DNA of 64,000 nucleotides from the NCBI GenBank assembly GCA_016292775.1, contig JAEDFN010000003.1, forward strand, positions 1 to 64,000. The letters run 5' to 3'. This DNA is from Paludibacteraceae bacterium. Its GTDB lineage: Bacteria > Bacteroidota > Bacteroidia > Bacteroidales > Paludibacteraceae. This document shows, piece by piece, positions 9,478 to 20,509 of this stretch. The notes under the pieces are model-generated. The model did not search any database, had not been told where the DNA came from, and saw only the letters and a list, made by a program, of their open reading frames with translations. Position 1 is the stretch's first letter. The number at the start of each line of letters is the position of its first letter. The position numbers and the translations under genes were made by a program.

Positions 9478-11994
9478 ATGAAAAACGAATTTCTATCTTC
9501 AAATCTCTATTTAGCCATACAATTAGGAAACGATATTAGAATAAAAAAAGAATTATCAGCAATATACCCTAATCATATATTGCAAGGAATATTAAGTAAT
9601 CCCAAATGTACTGCATATAAAATATTGACAAACACAGGAATAGATATTCCAAAAATAAAAACGGAATTAGATAGTTTGTCAATAACAGAACATCACACAA
9701 ATAATAACACTTATAATATTGATAATAGATTTATTCTTCATAAAACATCTTTTAATGCCCTACTTCTCGCTAACTTAACGGGTAAAATAAATTTTGAAGA
9801 CAATTATACACGCACGGAATATTTCTTATTAGCATTGCTAATGCAAAAGCAATCAGATATAATCCGCATTTTCAACTCACACCAAATTAATAGTCATAAA
9901 ATAATTGCTATGATAAAAGAAAATCAAAAAATTAAAAACGACATATACAAAGACGAAGAAGAATTTGATGATAATATAGAAAATACACCTCCTAAATTCT
10001 CAAATTCTTCACAAAACAAAAGTAACGACAACACGATAAATTCGTCATCTACACCAACTATTGATAATTTCTCCAGAGACCTTACATTAGCTGCATATAA
10101 CGGAGAACTCGACCTTGTAGTTGGAAGAGAAAGAGAAATTGAACGCGTAATACAAATATTAAGCAGAAGAAAGAAAAATAACCCGGTATTAATAGGAGAG
10201 CCCGGAGTAGGTAAATCTACAATAGTAGAAGGATTAGCACAATTAATTGTAAACAACAAAGTCACAAGATTACTATGTGGCAAACGCATAGTATCGTTAG
10301 ATATAGCATCTTTAGTAGCAGGCACAAAATACAGGGGTCAGTTTGAAGAACGCTTAAAAAGCATTATTGATGAATTAGAAAAAAATCCTAACATTATTCT
10401 CTTTATCGACGAAATTCATACCATAGTAGGAGCCGGTGCAACAACAGGTTCCCTTGACACTGCTAACATATTAAAACCTGCGCTCTCAAAAGGAAAAATT
10501 CAATGTATTGGAGCTACTACGCTGAATGAATATAGAGAAAGCATCGAAAAAGATGGTGCACTTGAACGTAGATTTCAAAAAATAATCGTTGAACCATCTA
10601 CAGCAGAAGAGACATTACAAATACTTCGAAACATTAAAAATAGATACGAAGACCATCACAACGTAAAATATAGCGATGAAGCATTAGAATATTGTGTGTC
10701 ACTATCTCAAAGATATATCACAGACAGAAATTTTCCGGACAAAGCCATAGATGTATTAGACGAAGTAGGATCGAGAACTCACATCCGCCACTACAATACA
10801 CCACAAGAAATATTAGACCTTGAAAAAAGAATCTCCACTACAGAAGATATAAAGAAGGACGCTATAGTACGACAAGACTTTGAGTTAGCCACAAAAATGA
10901 GGGATTTGGCAACCAATCTAAATCAACAACTGATAGAAGAAAAAGAGAAATGGTTAGCTATTGAATCTGAACATAAAATAGAGATTACAGTAGATAATAT
11001 CAGAGAAACTATTTCTCAGATAACCGGAGTACCTGTACAAAGACTTGCAGAAAACGAGAACGAGCGGTTGCTAAGGATGAGTGATGATATAAAGAGATAT
11101 ATTATTGGACAAGACGAAGCTATCGACAAAATTACTCGAGCCATAAGGCGCAGTAGAGTTGGACTAAAAGAGCCAAATCGTCCGATTGGAAGTTTCATAT
11201 TCGTAGGTCCTACCGGAGTAGGTAAGACACTATTAGCAAAAAAACTCGCTGAAAACATGTTCGGATCGGCAGATTCATTAATAAGAATCGACATGAGCGA
11301 ATTTATGGAAAAATTCAGCGTTTCACGCCTCGTGGGAGCTCCTCCGGGATATGTAGGTTACGAACAAGGAGGTCAATTAACAGAAAAAGTTCGCCGTAAA
11401 CCATATTCTATCATATTATTCGATGAAATAGAAAAGGCTAATTCCGACGTATTCAACGTACTATTACAAGTGCTTGATGAAGGATTTATTACCGACAGTC
11501 TAGGAAGAAAAATCGACTTCAAAAACACTGTAATTATCATGACATCTAACGCCGGCACACGACAATTAAAAGATTTTGGCAAAGGAATAGGATTCAATAC
11601 GGAAGAAAATGACAACAAACAATACGCACACACAATTACACAAAAAGCATTAGAGAAAATTTTTGCACCCGAATTTTTAAACCGTATTGATGAAATTATC
11701 CAATTCAATCCATTAAAAAAAGCAGATATCAACAAAATTATTTTATTGGAATTGAACAAATTAAGTAATAGATGCAAAGAAATAGGTTATACAATTTCTT
11801 TAACGGAAAAAGCAATAGATTATTTGGCTGATAAAGGATACAACCAACAATATGGAGCAAGACCACTTCAAAGAACAATTCAAAACGAAGTTGAAGATTT
11901 GATAGTAGAACAATTATTAGACAAACGAAGCTTTGAAAACAACGTTATTGAAATAGATTTTGATGAAAACAACAAGAAATTAATTATCAAATAA
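9478..11994 (+). CDS. clpC: ATP-dependent Clp protease ATP-binding subunit ClpC
   Basis: An 838-aa Hsp100 unfoldase that should feed substrates to ClpP. A divergent Clp N-domain fills about residues 1-155, followed by an acidic, Asn/Ser-rich linker. The first AAA module has Walker A GEPGVGKS (K246) and Walker B D311/E312. A UVR-like segment (about 455-490) in the middle region marks ClpC rather than ClpB or ClpA. The second AAA module has GPTGVGKT (K583) and D649/E650. A GKGIGF segment near residue 700 fits the ClpP-docking loop. Coupled tightly (1 nt) to the DUF4270 lipoprotein gene. Confidence 0.93.
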   Translation: MKNEFLSSNLYLAIQLGNDIRIKKELSAIYPNHILQGILSNPKCTAYKILTNTGIDIPKIKTELDSLSITEHHTNNNTYNIDNRFILHKTSFNALLLANLTGKINFEDNYTRTEYFLLALLMQKQSDIIRIFNSHQINSHKIIAMIKENQKIKNDIYKDEEEFDDNIENTPPKFSNSSQNKSNDNTINSSSTPTIDNFSRDLTLAAYNGELDLVVGREREIERVIQILSRRKKNNPVLIGEPGVGKSTIVEGLAQLIVNNKVTRLLCGKRIVSLDIASLVAGTKYRGQFEERLKSIIDELEKNPNIILFIDEIHTIVGAGATTGSLDTANILKPALSKGKIQCIGATTLNEYRESIEKDGALERRFQKIIVEPSTAEETLQILRNIKNRYEDHHNVKYSDEALEYCVSLSQRYITDRNFPDKAIDVLDEVGSRTHIRHYNTPQEILDLEKRISTTEDIKKDAIVRQDFELATKMRDLATNLNQQLIEEKEKWLAIESEHKIEITVDNIRETISQITGVPVQRLAENENERLLRMSDDIKRYIIGQDEAIDKITRAIRRSRVGLKEPNRPIGSFIFVGPTGVGKTLLAKKLAENMFGSADSLIRIDMSEFMEKFSVSRLVGAPPGYVGYEQGGQLTEKVRRKPYSIILFDEIEKANSDVFNVLLQVLDEGFITDSLGRKIDFKNTVIIMTSNAGTRQLKDFGKGIGFNTEENDNKQYAHTITQKALEKIFAPEFLNRIDEIIQFNPLKKADINKIILLELNKLSNRCKEIGYTISLTEKAIDYLADKGYNQQYGARPLQRTIQNEVEDLIVEQLLDKRSFENNVIEIDFDENNKKLIIK

Positions 11995-12108
11995 AGATAT
12001 ACACAAAACTATGTAGTATAATCAAAACATATAATTTACTAAAAATCAAGAAAATAAAGTCAGAATTATTTTTTTGATTAAAACAGTGGATTATTAAAAA
12101 AAAATTCA

Positions 12109-12116
12109 TACCTTTG
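12109..12116 (+). promoter_or_regulatory. Bacteroidota -7 box of tRNA-Lys
   Basis: TACCTTTG fits TAnnTTTG and lies 20 nt before the tRNA 5' end, well placed to start the tRNA transcript. No -33 element at the usual spacing. The 11995-12108 stretch before it is AT-rich with no gene. Confidence 0.55.
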
Positions 12117-12135
12117 CACAGTTTTTGAGATGGAT

Positions 12136-12208
12136 GTATCCGTAGCTCAGTTGGTAGAGCAATTGACTCTTAATCAATGGGTCGTGGGTTCGAGCCCCAC
12201 CGGGTATA
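12136..12208 (+). tRNA. tRNA-Lys (anticodon CTT)
   Basis: Full cloverleaf. Acceptor 12136-12142 with 12201-12207. D stem GCTC/GAGC. Anticodon stem ATTGA/TCAAT with loop CTCTTAA giving anticodon CTT, which reads AAG. T stem GTGGG/CCCAC with loop TTCGAGC. Discriminator A at 12208; CCA is not encoded. The acceptor contains two wobble pairs (G1-U72 and U4-G69). A strong terminator follows directly. Confidence 0.95.
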
Positions 12209-12214
12209 CAACAA

Positions 12215-12249
12215 GAGGAAGTAGATAAATCTATTTCCTCTTTTTTTTT
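12215..12249 (+). terminator. Terminator of tRNA-Lys
   Basis: An 11-bp stem with one G-U pair (12215-12225 with 12230-12240), a 4-nt loop TAAA and nine T residues. It starts 7 nt after the tRNA. Confidence 0.88.
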
Positions 12250-12314
12250 GTAAATAAGAATACCGAGACAATAAAAAACGAGAAAAATACCACAAAATAT
12301 CAAATATTTTTTTG

Positions 12315-12322
12315 TAACTTTG
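12315..12322 (+). promoter_or_regulatory. Bacteroidota -7 box of the gpmI/envelope operon
   Basis: TAACTTTG, 48 nt before the gpmI ATG. Exact match to TAnnTTTG. It is the only strong promoter-like match before the eight-gene run that ends at 23034. Confidence 0.6.
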
Positions 12323-12370
12323 CGAGTTGAATAGTATTAAGTTTTTTACAGGTAAAACAAAAATAAGTAT

Positions 12371-13897
12371 ATGAAACAGAAAGCATTATTAATGATTTTA
12401 GACGGATGGGGAATAGGCAACAAAAGTAAATCAGACGTAATCTCCATCACACCGACACCTTATTGGGATTCACTTTTAAAAAAATATCCTCATTCGCAAC
12501 TTCAAGCGTCAGGAGAATATGTTGGATTACCCGACGGACAAATGGGTAATTCAGAAGTAGGTCACTTAAATATCGGAGCAGGACGTGTAGTATACCAAGA
12601 TTTGGTAAAAATAAACAGAGCATGCTCTGATGGTTCTATACTTGACAATCCAATGATAAAACAAGCATTTGAATATGCTAAATCACATAATTCAGACGTT
12701 CATTTTATGGGTTTGACAAGTGATGGCGGTGTTCATAGCTCATTAAATCATTTATTTACATTGTGTGATATTGCAAAACACTACAATATCACAAATCACT
12801 ACGTTCATTGCTTTATGGATGGTAGGGATACCGACCCCAAAAGTGGAATTACATTCATTGATAAAATTGAAGAACACCTTAAAATTACAGGCGGAAAAAT
12901 AGCATCTGTTATAGGTAGATATTATGCAATGGACCGAGATAAAAGATGGGAAAGAATAAAAGAGGCTTACGACTTATTGGTTAATGGCAAAGGGGCTAAA
13001 TATCAAGATATGCACCAAGCTGTAGCAGATTCTTACAACAATGAAATAACAGATGAATTTATCAAACCGATATCTCATATTGACGAAAATGGCAATGCAA
13101 TAGCAACGATAAAAAATGGCGATGTTGTAATATTTTTCAATTATAGAAACGACCGTGCAAAAGAAATTACAACAGTACTCACCCAATCCGATAATAAAGA
13201 TATGGAGATGTACAAGCTTGATTTACAATACTATTGTATGACTCCTTACGATGCATCATTCAAAGGCGTATACATATTATTTGACAAAGAAAACGTCACG
13301 GATACATTAGGAGAAACAATCTCCAAAGCGAATTTACGTCAATTACACATAGCAGAAACAGAAAAATATGCACACGTAACATTCTTTTTCAACGGAGGTC
13401 GTGAAGTACCGTATCAAAACGAAGATAGAATATTAATAAATTCACCGAAAGTAGCCACTTATGATTTAAAACCCGAGATGAGTGCTTACGAAGTAGCAGA
13501 TTCATTGTGCAAAGAGTTAGACACACAAAAATACGATTTTGTAGTTGTCAACTTTGCTAATGGAGATATGGTTGGTCATACAGGAGTATATCCTGCAATT
13601 GAAAAAGCAGTAATTACAATAGACAATTGTGTAAAACAAGTAGTAACTACCGCACAAGCAAATGATTATGACATTATTATCATAGCCGACCATGGAAATG
13701 CCGACAACGCTTTAAACAGCGATGGCACACCAAATACAGCACACTCTCTCAATCCGGTTCCATTTGTCTATATCTCCAAAAACGATAAAGCACAAACGGA
13801 TAATGGAATATTGGCAGACGTAGCACCTTCAATACTACACATTATGGGTATTGAACAACCATCAGCAATGACAGGTAAAAACCTTATAAAAAACTAA
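12371..13897 (+). CDS. gpmI: 2,3-bisphosphoglycerate-independent phosphoglycerate mutase
   Basis: Interconverts 3- and 2-phosphoglycerate in glycolysis and gluconeogenesis with a phosphoserine intermediate and two divalent metals. The 508 aa are the family norm. Metal ligand D11 lies in LDGWG and catalytic Ser61 in MGNSEVGH. The C-terminal IIADHGNAD metal-binding motif and a final MTGKNL segment are present. It heads a run of closely spaced envelope genes; the next start is 12 nt away. The metabolic and envelope genes are probably only co-transcribed, not functionally linked. Confidence 0.97.
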   Translation: MKQKALLMILDGWGIGNKSKSDVISITPTPYWDSLLKKYPHSQLQASGEYVGLPDGQMGNSEVGHLNIGAGRVVYQDLVKINRACSDGSILDNPMIKQAFEYAKSHNSDVHFMGLTSDGGVHSSLNHLFTLCDIAKHYNITNHYVHCFMDGRDTDPKSGITFIDKIEEHLKITGGKIASVIGRYYAMDRDKRWERIKEAYDLLVNGKGAKYQDMHQAVADSYNNEITDEFIKPISHIDENGNAIATIKNGDVVIFFNYRNDRAKEITTVLTQSDNKDMEMYKLDLQYYCMTPYDASFKGVYILFDKENVTDTLGETISKANLRQLHIAETEKYAHVTFFFNGGREVPYQNEDRILINSPKVATYDLKPEMSAYEVADSLCKELDTQKYDFVVVNFANGDMVGHTGVYPAIEKAVITIDNCVKQVVTTAQANDYDIIIIADHGNADNALNSDGTPNTAHSLNPVPFVYISKNDKAQTDNGILADVAPSILHIMGIEQPSAMTGKNLIKN

Positions 13898-13909
13898 TTA
13901 TATACTACT

Positions 13910-15841
13910 ATGAAAAAAATACTGACCTTTTTTGCTCTATTTATATCAATACAAATATTCGCACAAAACGATGCAGTATTAATGACTATAAATGGAGTAG
14001 AAATAAAAAAATCTGAATTTGAGTACATCTACAACAAAAACAATAAGAATAACACTATCGACAAGAAAAGTCTTGAAGAATACTTAGAGATGTTCATCAA
14101 TTTCAAATTAAAAGTAATCGAGGCTGAAGCTCAGAAATTTGATACGATAGCATCATTCAAAAGAGAATTAGCAAGTTATCGTCGACAATTAGCATCTCCA
14201 TATTTAACCGACACAGAATATGAAGAACAACTATATCGAGAGGCTTACGAACATTTCAGTCAAGATTGCGAAGTGAGTCACGTATTAATAAGGGTGAAAA
14301 ATGATGCACTCCCTATCGACACTTTAGAGGCATACAACAAAGCACTCGAAATAAGGAATCGGCTATTAAAAGAAGATTTCGGAAAAGTAGCATATGAAGT
14401 AAGTGAAGACAAATCTGCCAAACAAAACAAAGGTTATATTGGATATTGCACTGCAATGCAAGTTTTGTGGCCATTTGAAAAAGCCATGTACACACTGCCA
14501 ATAAATGAAATATCCATGCCTGTACGCACATCATTGGGATATCATTTGATAAAAGTGCACAATAGAAGGCCGGCTATAGGACAGGTTCATGCATATCACA
14601 TTATGAAAATATGCAACGATAATATGAGTGCTGAAGAACAAAAAGCAGCATACGAAAAAATATTGAAGATTAAAGAGCGCTTAAATAACGGAGAAGACTT
14701 TTCTAAATTAGCCAAGGAAACAAGTGATGATAAATCAACGGCAGTAAAAGGAGGTGACCTCTCTTGGTTCGGCGTAGGGCGTATGGTGCCACCTTTTGAA
14801 AAAGCCACTTTCGCCTTAAAAGAGGGAGAAATTTCAGAACCTATCAAAACAAATTTCGGTTGGCACATCATTAAAGTGGTAGAAAAAAGGCAAGTAGAAC
14901 CTTTCGAAAAAAAGAAGGCTAACATTCAAAAGATGATGAGATATGACAATACAAGGTCTCATTCTGCTAAAAAATCTTTTACCAATAAACTAAAAAAAGA
15001 ATATGACTACACAGAAGACCTATCTTATCTCGACACTTTAAATACCATCTTCAAAAAATATCCTAATGATAAAGAAGCTATATCATTAGCTTTAGATCAA
15101 CTCAAAGGAAATATCATCTGCTTTGCTGATAAAAAAATTTCCGCTATAGAATTTGGTTTCTATTGTATGCTGTTGAATAATGACTCGGTTGCGATTAATA
15201 GCAACGATTATTTCGACTCTTTTGTCGAATTGGAATTGACAAAATACGAAGAGACACAACTTGACAAAAAATATCCGGAATTTGCAAATTTGATGCAAGA
15301 ATATCACGACGGAATCTTACTTTTCAATATCTCTACAAAAGAAGTGTGGGAAAAAGCATTAACAGATACTGCCGGAATAACACAATTCTTTAACGACAAC
15401 ATATCAAACTACCAATGGAAAGAGCCAAGATATAAAGGAATTATTGCTCAATGCAAAGATAAGAAAACAGCAAAAAAAGTAAAACGAAAAATAAAGAAGT
15501 TGGACTATAACTCTTTAAAACAATACATTGCACATGACATTAATAATGACTCTACCACAAATGTAACAATAGAAAGAGGTATCTGGAAAGAAGGAGACAA
15601 TAAATTAATTGATCAATACGTATTCAATCATAAACAAGACTCTACTACTATCAACGAAAACCTACCGATAGTAGTTGTGATAGGTAAAAACTTAAATTTA
15701 ACACCGGAAGTTTATACTGATGTTAAAGGAAAAGTTACTGCAGACTACCAACAATATCTTGAAGCTCAATGGGTTGAATCACTTCGCAAGAAATATAAAA
15801 TAGAAATAAACAAAGAAGTACTAAGTACTATAGAGCCGTGA
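13910..15841 (+). CDS. Periplasmic peptidyl-prolyl isomerase, two parvulin domains
   Basis: A 643-aa exported folding factor. Signal peptide at residues 1-18 (IFAQ end), then a SurA-type chaperone region. Two consecutive parvulin domains lie at about 120-225 ([10 protein letters not shown] ... GYHLIKV) and 225-335 (HAYHIMKI ... [11 protein letters not shown]). A long C-terminal chaperone-like part (335-643) has no catalytic domain I recognise. It probably folds outer-membrane proteins, as SurA does. Its stop overlaps the next start by 4 nt. First of three consecutive SurA-related genes. Confidence 0.88.
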   Translation: MKKILTFFALFISIQIFAQNDAVLMTINGVEIKKSEFEYIYNKNNKNNTIDKKSLEEYLEMFINFKLKVIEAEAQKFDTIASFKRELASYRRQLASPYLTDTEYEEQLYREAYEHFSQDCEVSHVLIRVKNDALPIDTLEAYNKALEIRNRLLKEDFGKVAYEVSEDKSAKQNKGYIGYCTAMQVLWPFEKAMYTLPINEISMPVRTSLGYHLIKVHNRRPAIGQVHAYHIMKICNDNMSAEEQKAAYEKILKIKERLNNGEDFSKLAKETSDDKSTAVKGGDLSWFGVGRMVPPFEKATFALKEGEISEPIKTNFGWHIIKVVEKRQVEPFEKKKANIQKMMRYDNTRSHSAKKSFTNKLKKEYDYTEDLSYLDTLNTIFKKYPNDKEAISLALDQLKGNIICFADKKISAIEFGFYCMLLNNDSVAINSNDYFDSFVELELTKYEETQLDKKYPEFANLMQEYHDGILLFNISTKEVWEKALTDTAGITQFFNDNISNYQWKEPRYKGIIAQCKDKKTAKKVKRKIKKLDYNSLKQYIAHDINNDSTTNVTIERGIWKEGDNKLIDQYVFNHKQDSTTINENLPIVVVIGKNLNLTPEVYTDVKGKVTADYQQYLEAQWVESLRKKYKIEINKEVLSTIEP

Positions 15842-16746
15842 TAAAAATAAAACACACATACATTAACATACTACTATCAATAGTAATAATAACTCTGTCT
15901 TCATGTACTCAAATTCAAAAATTGAAAAAGAGTAGTGAAGACGGAGTTATTGCCGCTATTGGAGATGAAAAATTATATTATTCTGATATTGACAAATTAT
16001 TGCCAAACAATATCACAAAAGAAGATAGTATAAAATTTGTAGAATCATACATAAAACAATGGGCTACAGATATCTTAATCTATCAAAAGGCGGAAGAAAA
16101 TATCTTGAACAAAAAAGAGATAAACGAACTAGTAGCTGCATATAAAAAAAATCTCATCATCTATTACTACAAACAGAATATGGTGAATACACACGTGCAA
16201 TCACCAACAGATGCTGAAATCAGAAATTATTATGAAGAAAACAAGGAACATTTTCTATTAAGTTCACCAGCCATAAAAGGCATAATAATTACCATGCCAA
16301 AAGAAGTTCCTAAATATAATAAATTAAAAAATAAACTAACAGACAAAGATATAGACATAGAATATATAGAAAAATATGCAATAAGATATGCGTATTCATA
16401 TCAGATATTCTTAAATAATTGGATACTAAAAGAGAACATATCCGAACTTGAAAACACAAATATCCACCTTGATCACAAAGGATTGTATCAAGTAACGGAT
16501 AGCAATACAATCACCCTGCTACAAGTTACGGATTTAACAGAAAAAGGGCTAATATCTCCTTACGAAATAGCCAAAGAGGAAGCTCGTAATATGTTATTAC
16601 ACAGCAAACAAGTAAATTATATCAATTCGATAGGAGAAAATATTTTTAACTATGCAATAAAACACAATCAATTAATAATATACACTAACAAAGAGGATAA
16701 TGAGCAAGAAAATCTTTCTGATAATACTAAGTATCATAACAACTAA
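15838..16746 (+). CDS. SurA-like lipoprotein lacking the parvulin domain
   Basis: A 302-aa predicted lipoprotein (lipobox LSSC). GTG start overlaps the previous stop. The N-terminal part ([18 protein letters not shown]) is the SurA chaperone-type helix region. Where a parvulin domain would sit (about 135-235) no conserved catalytic pattern remains; the GG and GYH signatures of its neighbours are absent. The C-terminus resembles the terminal helix of SurA-like proteins. It overlaps the next gene by 47 nt. Probably a lipid-anchored chaperone paralogue. Function inferred from neighbours only. Confidence 0.7.
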   Translation: MIKIKHTYINILLSIVIITLSSCTQIQKLKKSSEDGVIAAIGDEKLYYSDIDKLLPNNITKEDSIKFVESYIKQWATDILIYQKAEENILNKKEINELVAAYKKNLIIYYYKQNMVNTHVQSPTDAEIRNYYEENKEHFLLSSPAIKGIIITMPKEVPKYNKLKNKLTDKDIDIEYIEKYAIRYAYSYQIFLNNWILKENISELENTNIHLDHKGLYQVTDSNTITLLQVTDLTEKGLISPYEIAKEEARNMLLHSKQVNYINSIGENIFNYAIKHNQLIIYTNKEDNEQENLSDNTKYHNN

Positions 16747-18055
16747 CCTACTCTACTCGCAAGAGAAGAATTTGATAGACGGAGTAGTATGGGTTGTAGG
16801 AGACGCGGCAATCCTACGTTCCGACGTAGAACAAGAACGCATACGGGCGCAGTATGAAGGAAACAAAATTACCGGAGATCCATATTGTGTCATACCGGAA
16901 CAGATAGCAATACAAAAACTATTCATCCATCAAGCAAAAATAGATAGTATAACATATAACGCAGGTCAAGTAGAAACACAAGTAAATGCTCAAATAAGTT
17001 ATTATTTACGAGAAATAGGATCGAAAGAGAAGTTAGAAGAATACTTTAAAAAATCTATTTCAGAGATAAAAGAAGAGCTAAGAACAGCTATTTCAGAGCA
17101 ATCATTAGTGCAACAAGTACAACAATCACTTGTATCTAACATCAAAATTACACCATCCGATGTTAGAAAATTTTATAATTCAACAAATCCTGATTCCTTA
17201 CCTATAATACCGGCACAAGTAGAAGTTCAAATAATAACTATAGAACCTGAAATTCCTTCAGAAGTAATCGAGGCTACAAAAGAGAGATTAAGAGAATATG
17301 CCGATAGAGTAAATAAGGGAGAAGCAGACTTCTCTATGTTAGCACGATTATATTCTGATGATACGGAAAGCGCAAAAAAAGGAGGAGAATTAGGTTTTGT
17401 AGGTAGAGGTACATTAGTGCCTGAATTTGCAGATGCTGCTTTCGCTCTTTCCGAACCGGGAAAAGTGAGTAGAGTAATAGAAACAGAATTCGGATACCAT
17501 ATCATACAATTGATAGAAAAAAGAGATGAACGAATAAATTGTAGACATATATTACTACGTCCTCGAGTTACATCCGATGTAAAAGTAAATGCATTAATGA
17601 AACTGGATACTATTGCTAATGATATTAGAAACGAAAAAATATCTTTCGATAATGCAGTAAAAATATATTCATCAGATAAAAACACAAAGATGAATAATGG
17701 TTTATTAACCAACTCAAACACCGGATCATCAAAATTCGAATTTCAAGACTTACCATCAGAAATCGCGAAAGTAGCATATAACCTCAAAGTAGGTGAAATA
17801 TCACAACCCTTCTCTATGTTTTCAGAAGAATTAGGTAGAGAAGTGTTTGCTATTGTGAAAATTAAAACCAAAACAGAAAATCACAGAGCAAATTTAGAAG
17901 ATGATTTTCAAGTACTTAAAAATATTTGCGATAATAAAATGCGCCAAGAATTAATTGAAAATTGGATAAAGAAAAAAATTAAAGAGACATATATTTATAT
18001 TTCTCCGGAATGGAGAGACTGTCAATATAATTATTCCGAATGGCTTTCAAAATAA
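16700..18055 (+). CDS. surA: Periplasmic chaperone / peptidyl-prolyl isomerase SurA
   Basis: A 451-aa exported protein with signal peptide ending LLYSQ. A SurA N-terminal chaperone domain (about 25-165) precedes two parvulin domains (about 172-275 and 278-385). The first is well preserved (DDTESAKKGGELGFVGRG, GYHIIQLIEKR). The second starts INCRHILLRP. This size and order match SurA, which escorts unfolded outer-membrane proteins to the BAM machinery. The start lies 47 nt inside the previous gene, so translation is likely coupled. The OstA-like gene overlaps its end by 16 nt. Confidence 0.9.
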   Translation: MSKKIFLIILSIITTNLLYSQEKNLIDGVVWVVGDAAILRSDVEQERIRAQYEGNKITGDPYCVIPEQIAIQKLFIHQAKIDSITYNAGQVETQVNAQISYYLREIGSKEKLEEYFKKSISEIKEELRTAISEQSLVQQVQQSLVSNIKITPSDVRKFYNSTNPDSLPIIPAQVEVQIITIEPEIPSEVIEATKERLREYADRVNKGEADFSMLARLYSDDTESAKKGGELGFVGRGTLVPEFADAAFALSEPGKVSRVIETEFGYHIIQLIEKRDERINCRHILLRPRVTSDVKVNALMKLDTIANDIRNEKISFDNAVKIYSSDKNTKMNNGLLTNSNTGSSKFEFQDLPSEIAKVAYNLKVGEISQPFSMFSEELGREVFAIVKIKTKTENHRANLEDDFQVLKNICDNKMRQELIENWIKKKIKETYIYISPEWRDCQYNYSEWLSK

Positions 18056-19836
18056 AAATAGCACCAACATACACTATAATATTGTTTCTAATTATATTAG
18101 GAACAGGGCGTCTATTTTCACAAACAAACACGGAATTCAAGACATACCAAGGAGAAGAACCTATAGAATTAAAAAAACCAAATTTTAAAAAAGAGGCAGA
18201 CCTTACACATAACAAACCAATACAACCAAATACACATTCTAAAGTTACGACCGACACTACACAACCGAAAGAAAAAACACTTATATATCTCGAACAAACC
18301 GACTTAATCAAGTTTGACCAAGACATATTACCGGATATACAAGTACTTCTAGGTAACGTAATATTGAGGCACGACAATGCATATCTCTATTGTGACTCGG
18401 CATATCTAAATCAAAACACAAACTCTTTTAAAGCATTCGGTCATGTAAAAATTGAGCAGAGTGACTCTGTTACGATATTCTCTAAAGAACTGGATTACAA
18501 TGGTAACTCCAGAATAGCAAAGGTAAAATATAACGTTAGAATGATTAATGGAGAAGTAACCCTTACTACCGACTCCATGACATACGACCGTAACAAAAAT
18601 ATTGGTTATTACACTTGCGGAGGCACTTTACAAGACTCGGTAAATACATTGGTATCACAAAAAGGATACTATCATACCGACACTAAACTTGCAGAATTCA
18701 AAACAGACGTTATTGGAACAAATGAAAATAACACCATTGTAAGTGACACGTTAACTTATAATACGAACACAAAAATTGCAACAATAATCGGACCAACTAC
18801 AATTACTCACTCCGATAGCACTACAATTTATTCAGAATTAGGATGGTATAATAGCACAACCGACGAGTCTCAACTATTAAAAAATCCTATAATAACTCAC
18901 TCAGAAGGGAAAACCCTTATAGGAGACACTATTTTTTACGATAAAAAATTGGGTCTTGGCAAGGCGTTTTCAAATGTAGTACTAACAGACACTACTAATA
19001 GTATAATACTGAAGGGTCATTACGGCTACTATCAAGAAGAAGGTGAAATAGGGTTGATGACCGACTCCGCCATGTTGATTGAATATTCTCAAAAAGATAC
19101 TACCTACATACATGCAGACACCTTATATTCGTACGCACTAAAAGACAAAAAAGCTGTACATGCTTGGTACAACGCACGTCTATATCAAAAAGATTATCAA
19201 GCTATTTGCGACTCTGTATATTTCTTTTCAGGAGATTCGATTCTCCACTTGATGCAACAACCGGTATTATGGAGCGACTCACAACAAATCACAGGAGATA
19301 CAATAACCATAGAGCCCGGTGATAGTAGCAATAATATTGTATTTATAAAAGATAATTCTATTATCATTCAAAAGTTTGATACTATACACTTCAATCAGAT
19401 GTCGGGAAAAGATATGAAAGGGTATATTAAGAACAACAAACTTGAAATACTGGAAATAAAAGGTAACTCAGAGTCGATTTTTTTCCCGGATGATGGTGGC
19501 ACTCTCATTGGGTTAAACACAATAAAAAGCAGTTATATGACCATATATTTCAAGAATGGAAAATTAGATAGATTAAACGTATTTCCATCACCGACTGCCG
19601 TTTTGTATCCTATGGAACAAATAACTGATAATATGCTCTATTTACCTAATTTTACTTGGCAAGAAGATGCCCGTCCGATATCAAAAGAGGATATTTTCAG
19701 ACATCCAAAAAGAATATCTAAAAAAGAAATTGAAGAAAAAAAGCAAGCAATCAAAAACCAAGAGAAAGAAGAACGGAAACAAAATAAAATAAAAAAAGGA
19801 CTTAACAAACAAGAAACTACTATCCAACAACGATAA
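18040..19836 (+). CDS. OstA-like (LptA/LptD N-domain family) LPS-transport protein
   Basis: A 598-aa exported protein. N-terminal hydrophobic signal (about 8-28). The body is built from OstA/LptA-type beta-jellyroll repeats with recurrent segments such as VLLGNVILRHDNAYLYCD and LTTDSMTYDRNKN. It ends in a basic Lys/Glu/Gln-rich tail (about 555-598). The OstA-like Bacteroidota family is thought to bridge LPS across the periplasm or at the outer membrane. It has no large C-terminal barrel, so it is not a full LptD. It sits directly after surA, a typical OM-biogenesis context. Confidence 0.82.
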   Translation: MAFKIKIAPTYTIILFLIILGTGRLFSQTNTEFKTYQGEEPIELKKPNFKKEADLTHNKPIQPNTHSKVTTDTTQPKEKTLIYLEQTDLIKFDQDILPDIQVLLGNVILRHDNAYLYCDSAYLNQNTNSFKAFGHVKIEQSDSVTIFSKELDYNGNSRIAKVKYNVRMINGEVTLTTDSMTYDRNKNIGYYTCGGTLQDSVNTLVSQKGYYHTDTKLAEFKTDVIGTNENNTIVSDTLTYNTNTKIATIIGPTTITHSDSTTIYSELGWYNSTTDESQLLKNPIITHSEGKTLIGDTIFYDKKLGLGKAFSNVVLTDTTNSIILKGHYGYYQEEGEIGLMTDSAMLIEYSQKDTTYIHADTLYSYALKDKKAVHAWYNARLYQKDYQAICDSVYFFSGDSILHLMQQPVLWSDSQQITGDTITIEPGDSSNNIVFIKDNSIIIQKFDTIHFNQMSGKDMKGYIKNNKLEILEIKGNSESIFFPDDGGTLIGLNTIKSSYMTIYFKNGKLDRLNVFPSPTAVLYPMEQITDNMLYLPNFTWQEDARPISKEDIFRHPKRISKKEIEEKKQAIKNQEKEERKQNKIKKGLNKQETTIQQR

Positions 19837-19841
19837 AAAAT

Positions 19842-20498
19842 ATGAGAGCAATAATAACTATTAACGACCACATCAATAGTGTAAACTCGCTATCAGAGTC
19901 AATATCAAAAAAGATGAATTTTTGTATCAAGAAAATAGAAGATACAAAAAACATCAATTCTGTCATTGACGATATTGATGCTGCCATTATTATTGTTGGA
20001 ATAGATAAAGGAGAAAATATTCAGCCATATCTTAACTCATTAAGAGAAGTTCGAATACCTTATATATTTGTAAAACCGGATCAAGAAGCAGAAATAAAAA
20101 CCATACTCTTACCTGTGACTAACTTAATGGAGGATAGAGAAAAAGGTCATTTTGCCCAATCTTTTTCCCGCCACTACAACGCGCCAATAGTCATTTACAA
20201 ACCGAACGATTATGGAACAAAAGCAGAAACTAATATTGCTTCAATAGTATCATTATTGGAGAAAGTTAATATAAATCCGACAATTATTCAGGGCAAAAAA
20301 GATAGTTTAAAAATCGAAAACGAAGCCACTAATAGTGCCGACAAATACGAAAGTCCTCTAATAATTATAAGTGCATCACGTGATTATGGATTGGATGACA
20401 TATTTTTCGGACCTAAAGAAAGAAAAAACATAAAACATAGTAAATATCCTATAATGCTAATCAACCCACGAGGAGACCTATACTCTCTTTGTGATTAA
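19842..20498 (+). CDS. Universal-stress-protein-like protein
   Basis: A 218-aa cytosolic protein with UspA-like alternating strands and helices. Segments KTILLPVTNLMED and SPLIIISASRDYGLDD fit Usp strand/loop positions, and the end KYPIMLINPRGD resembles the terminal Usp strand. The classic GxxGxxG-S/T ATP loop is not evident, so nucleotide binding is uncertain. Gap of 5 nt from ostA-like and 11 nt to the LysM gene. Function unknown. The fold call is moderate. Confidence 0.55.
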   Translation: MRAIITINDHINSVNSLSESISKKMNFCIKKIEDTKNINSVIDDIDAAIIIVGIDKGENIQPYLNSLREVRIPYIFVKPDQEAEIKTILLPVTNLMEDREKGHFAQSFSRHYNAPIVIYKPNDYGTKAETNIASIVSLLEKVNINPTIIQGKKDSLKIENEATNSADKYESPLIIISASRDYGLDDIFFGPKERKNIKHSKYPIMLINPRGDLYSLCD

Positions 20499-20509
20499 TA
20501 ACAATAAAT

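Noticed and set aside
12106..12303. 65-codon minus-strand open frame over the tRNA
   Set aside because: It is the complement of the tRNA and its terminator; no other support.
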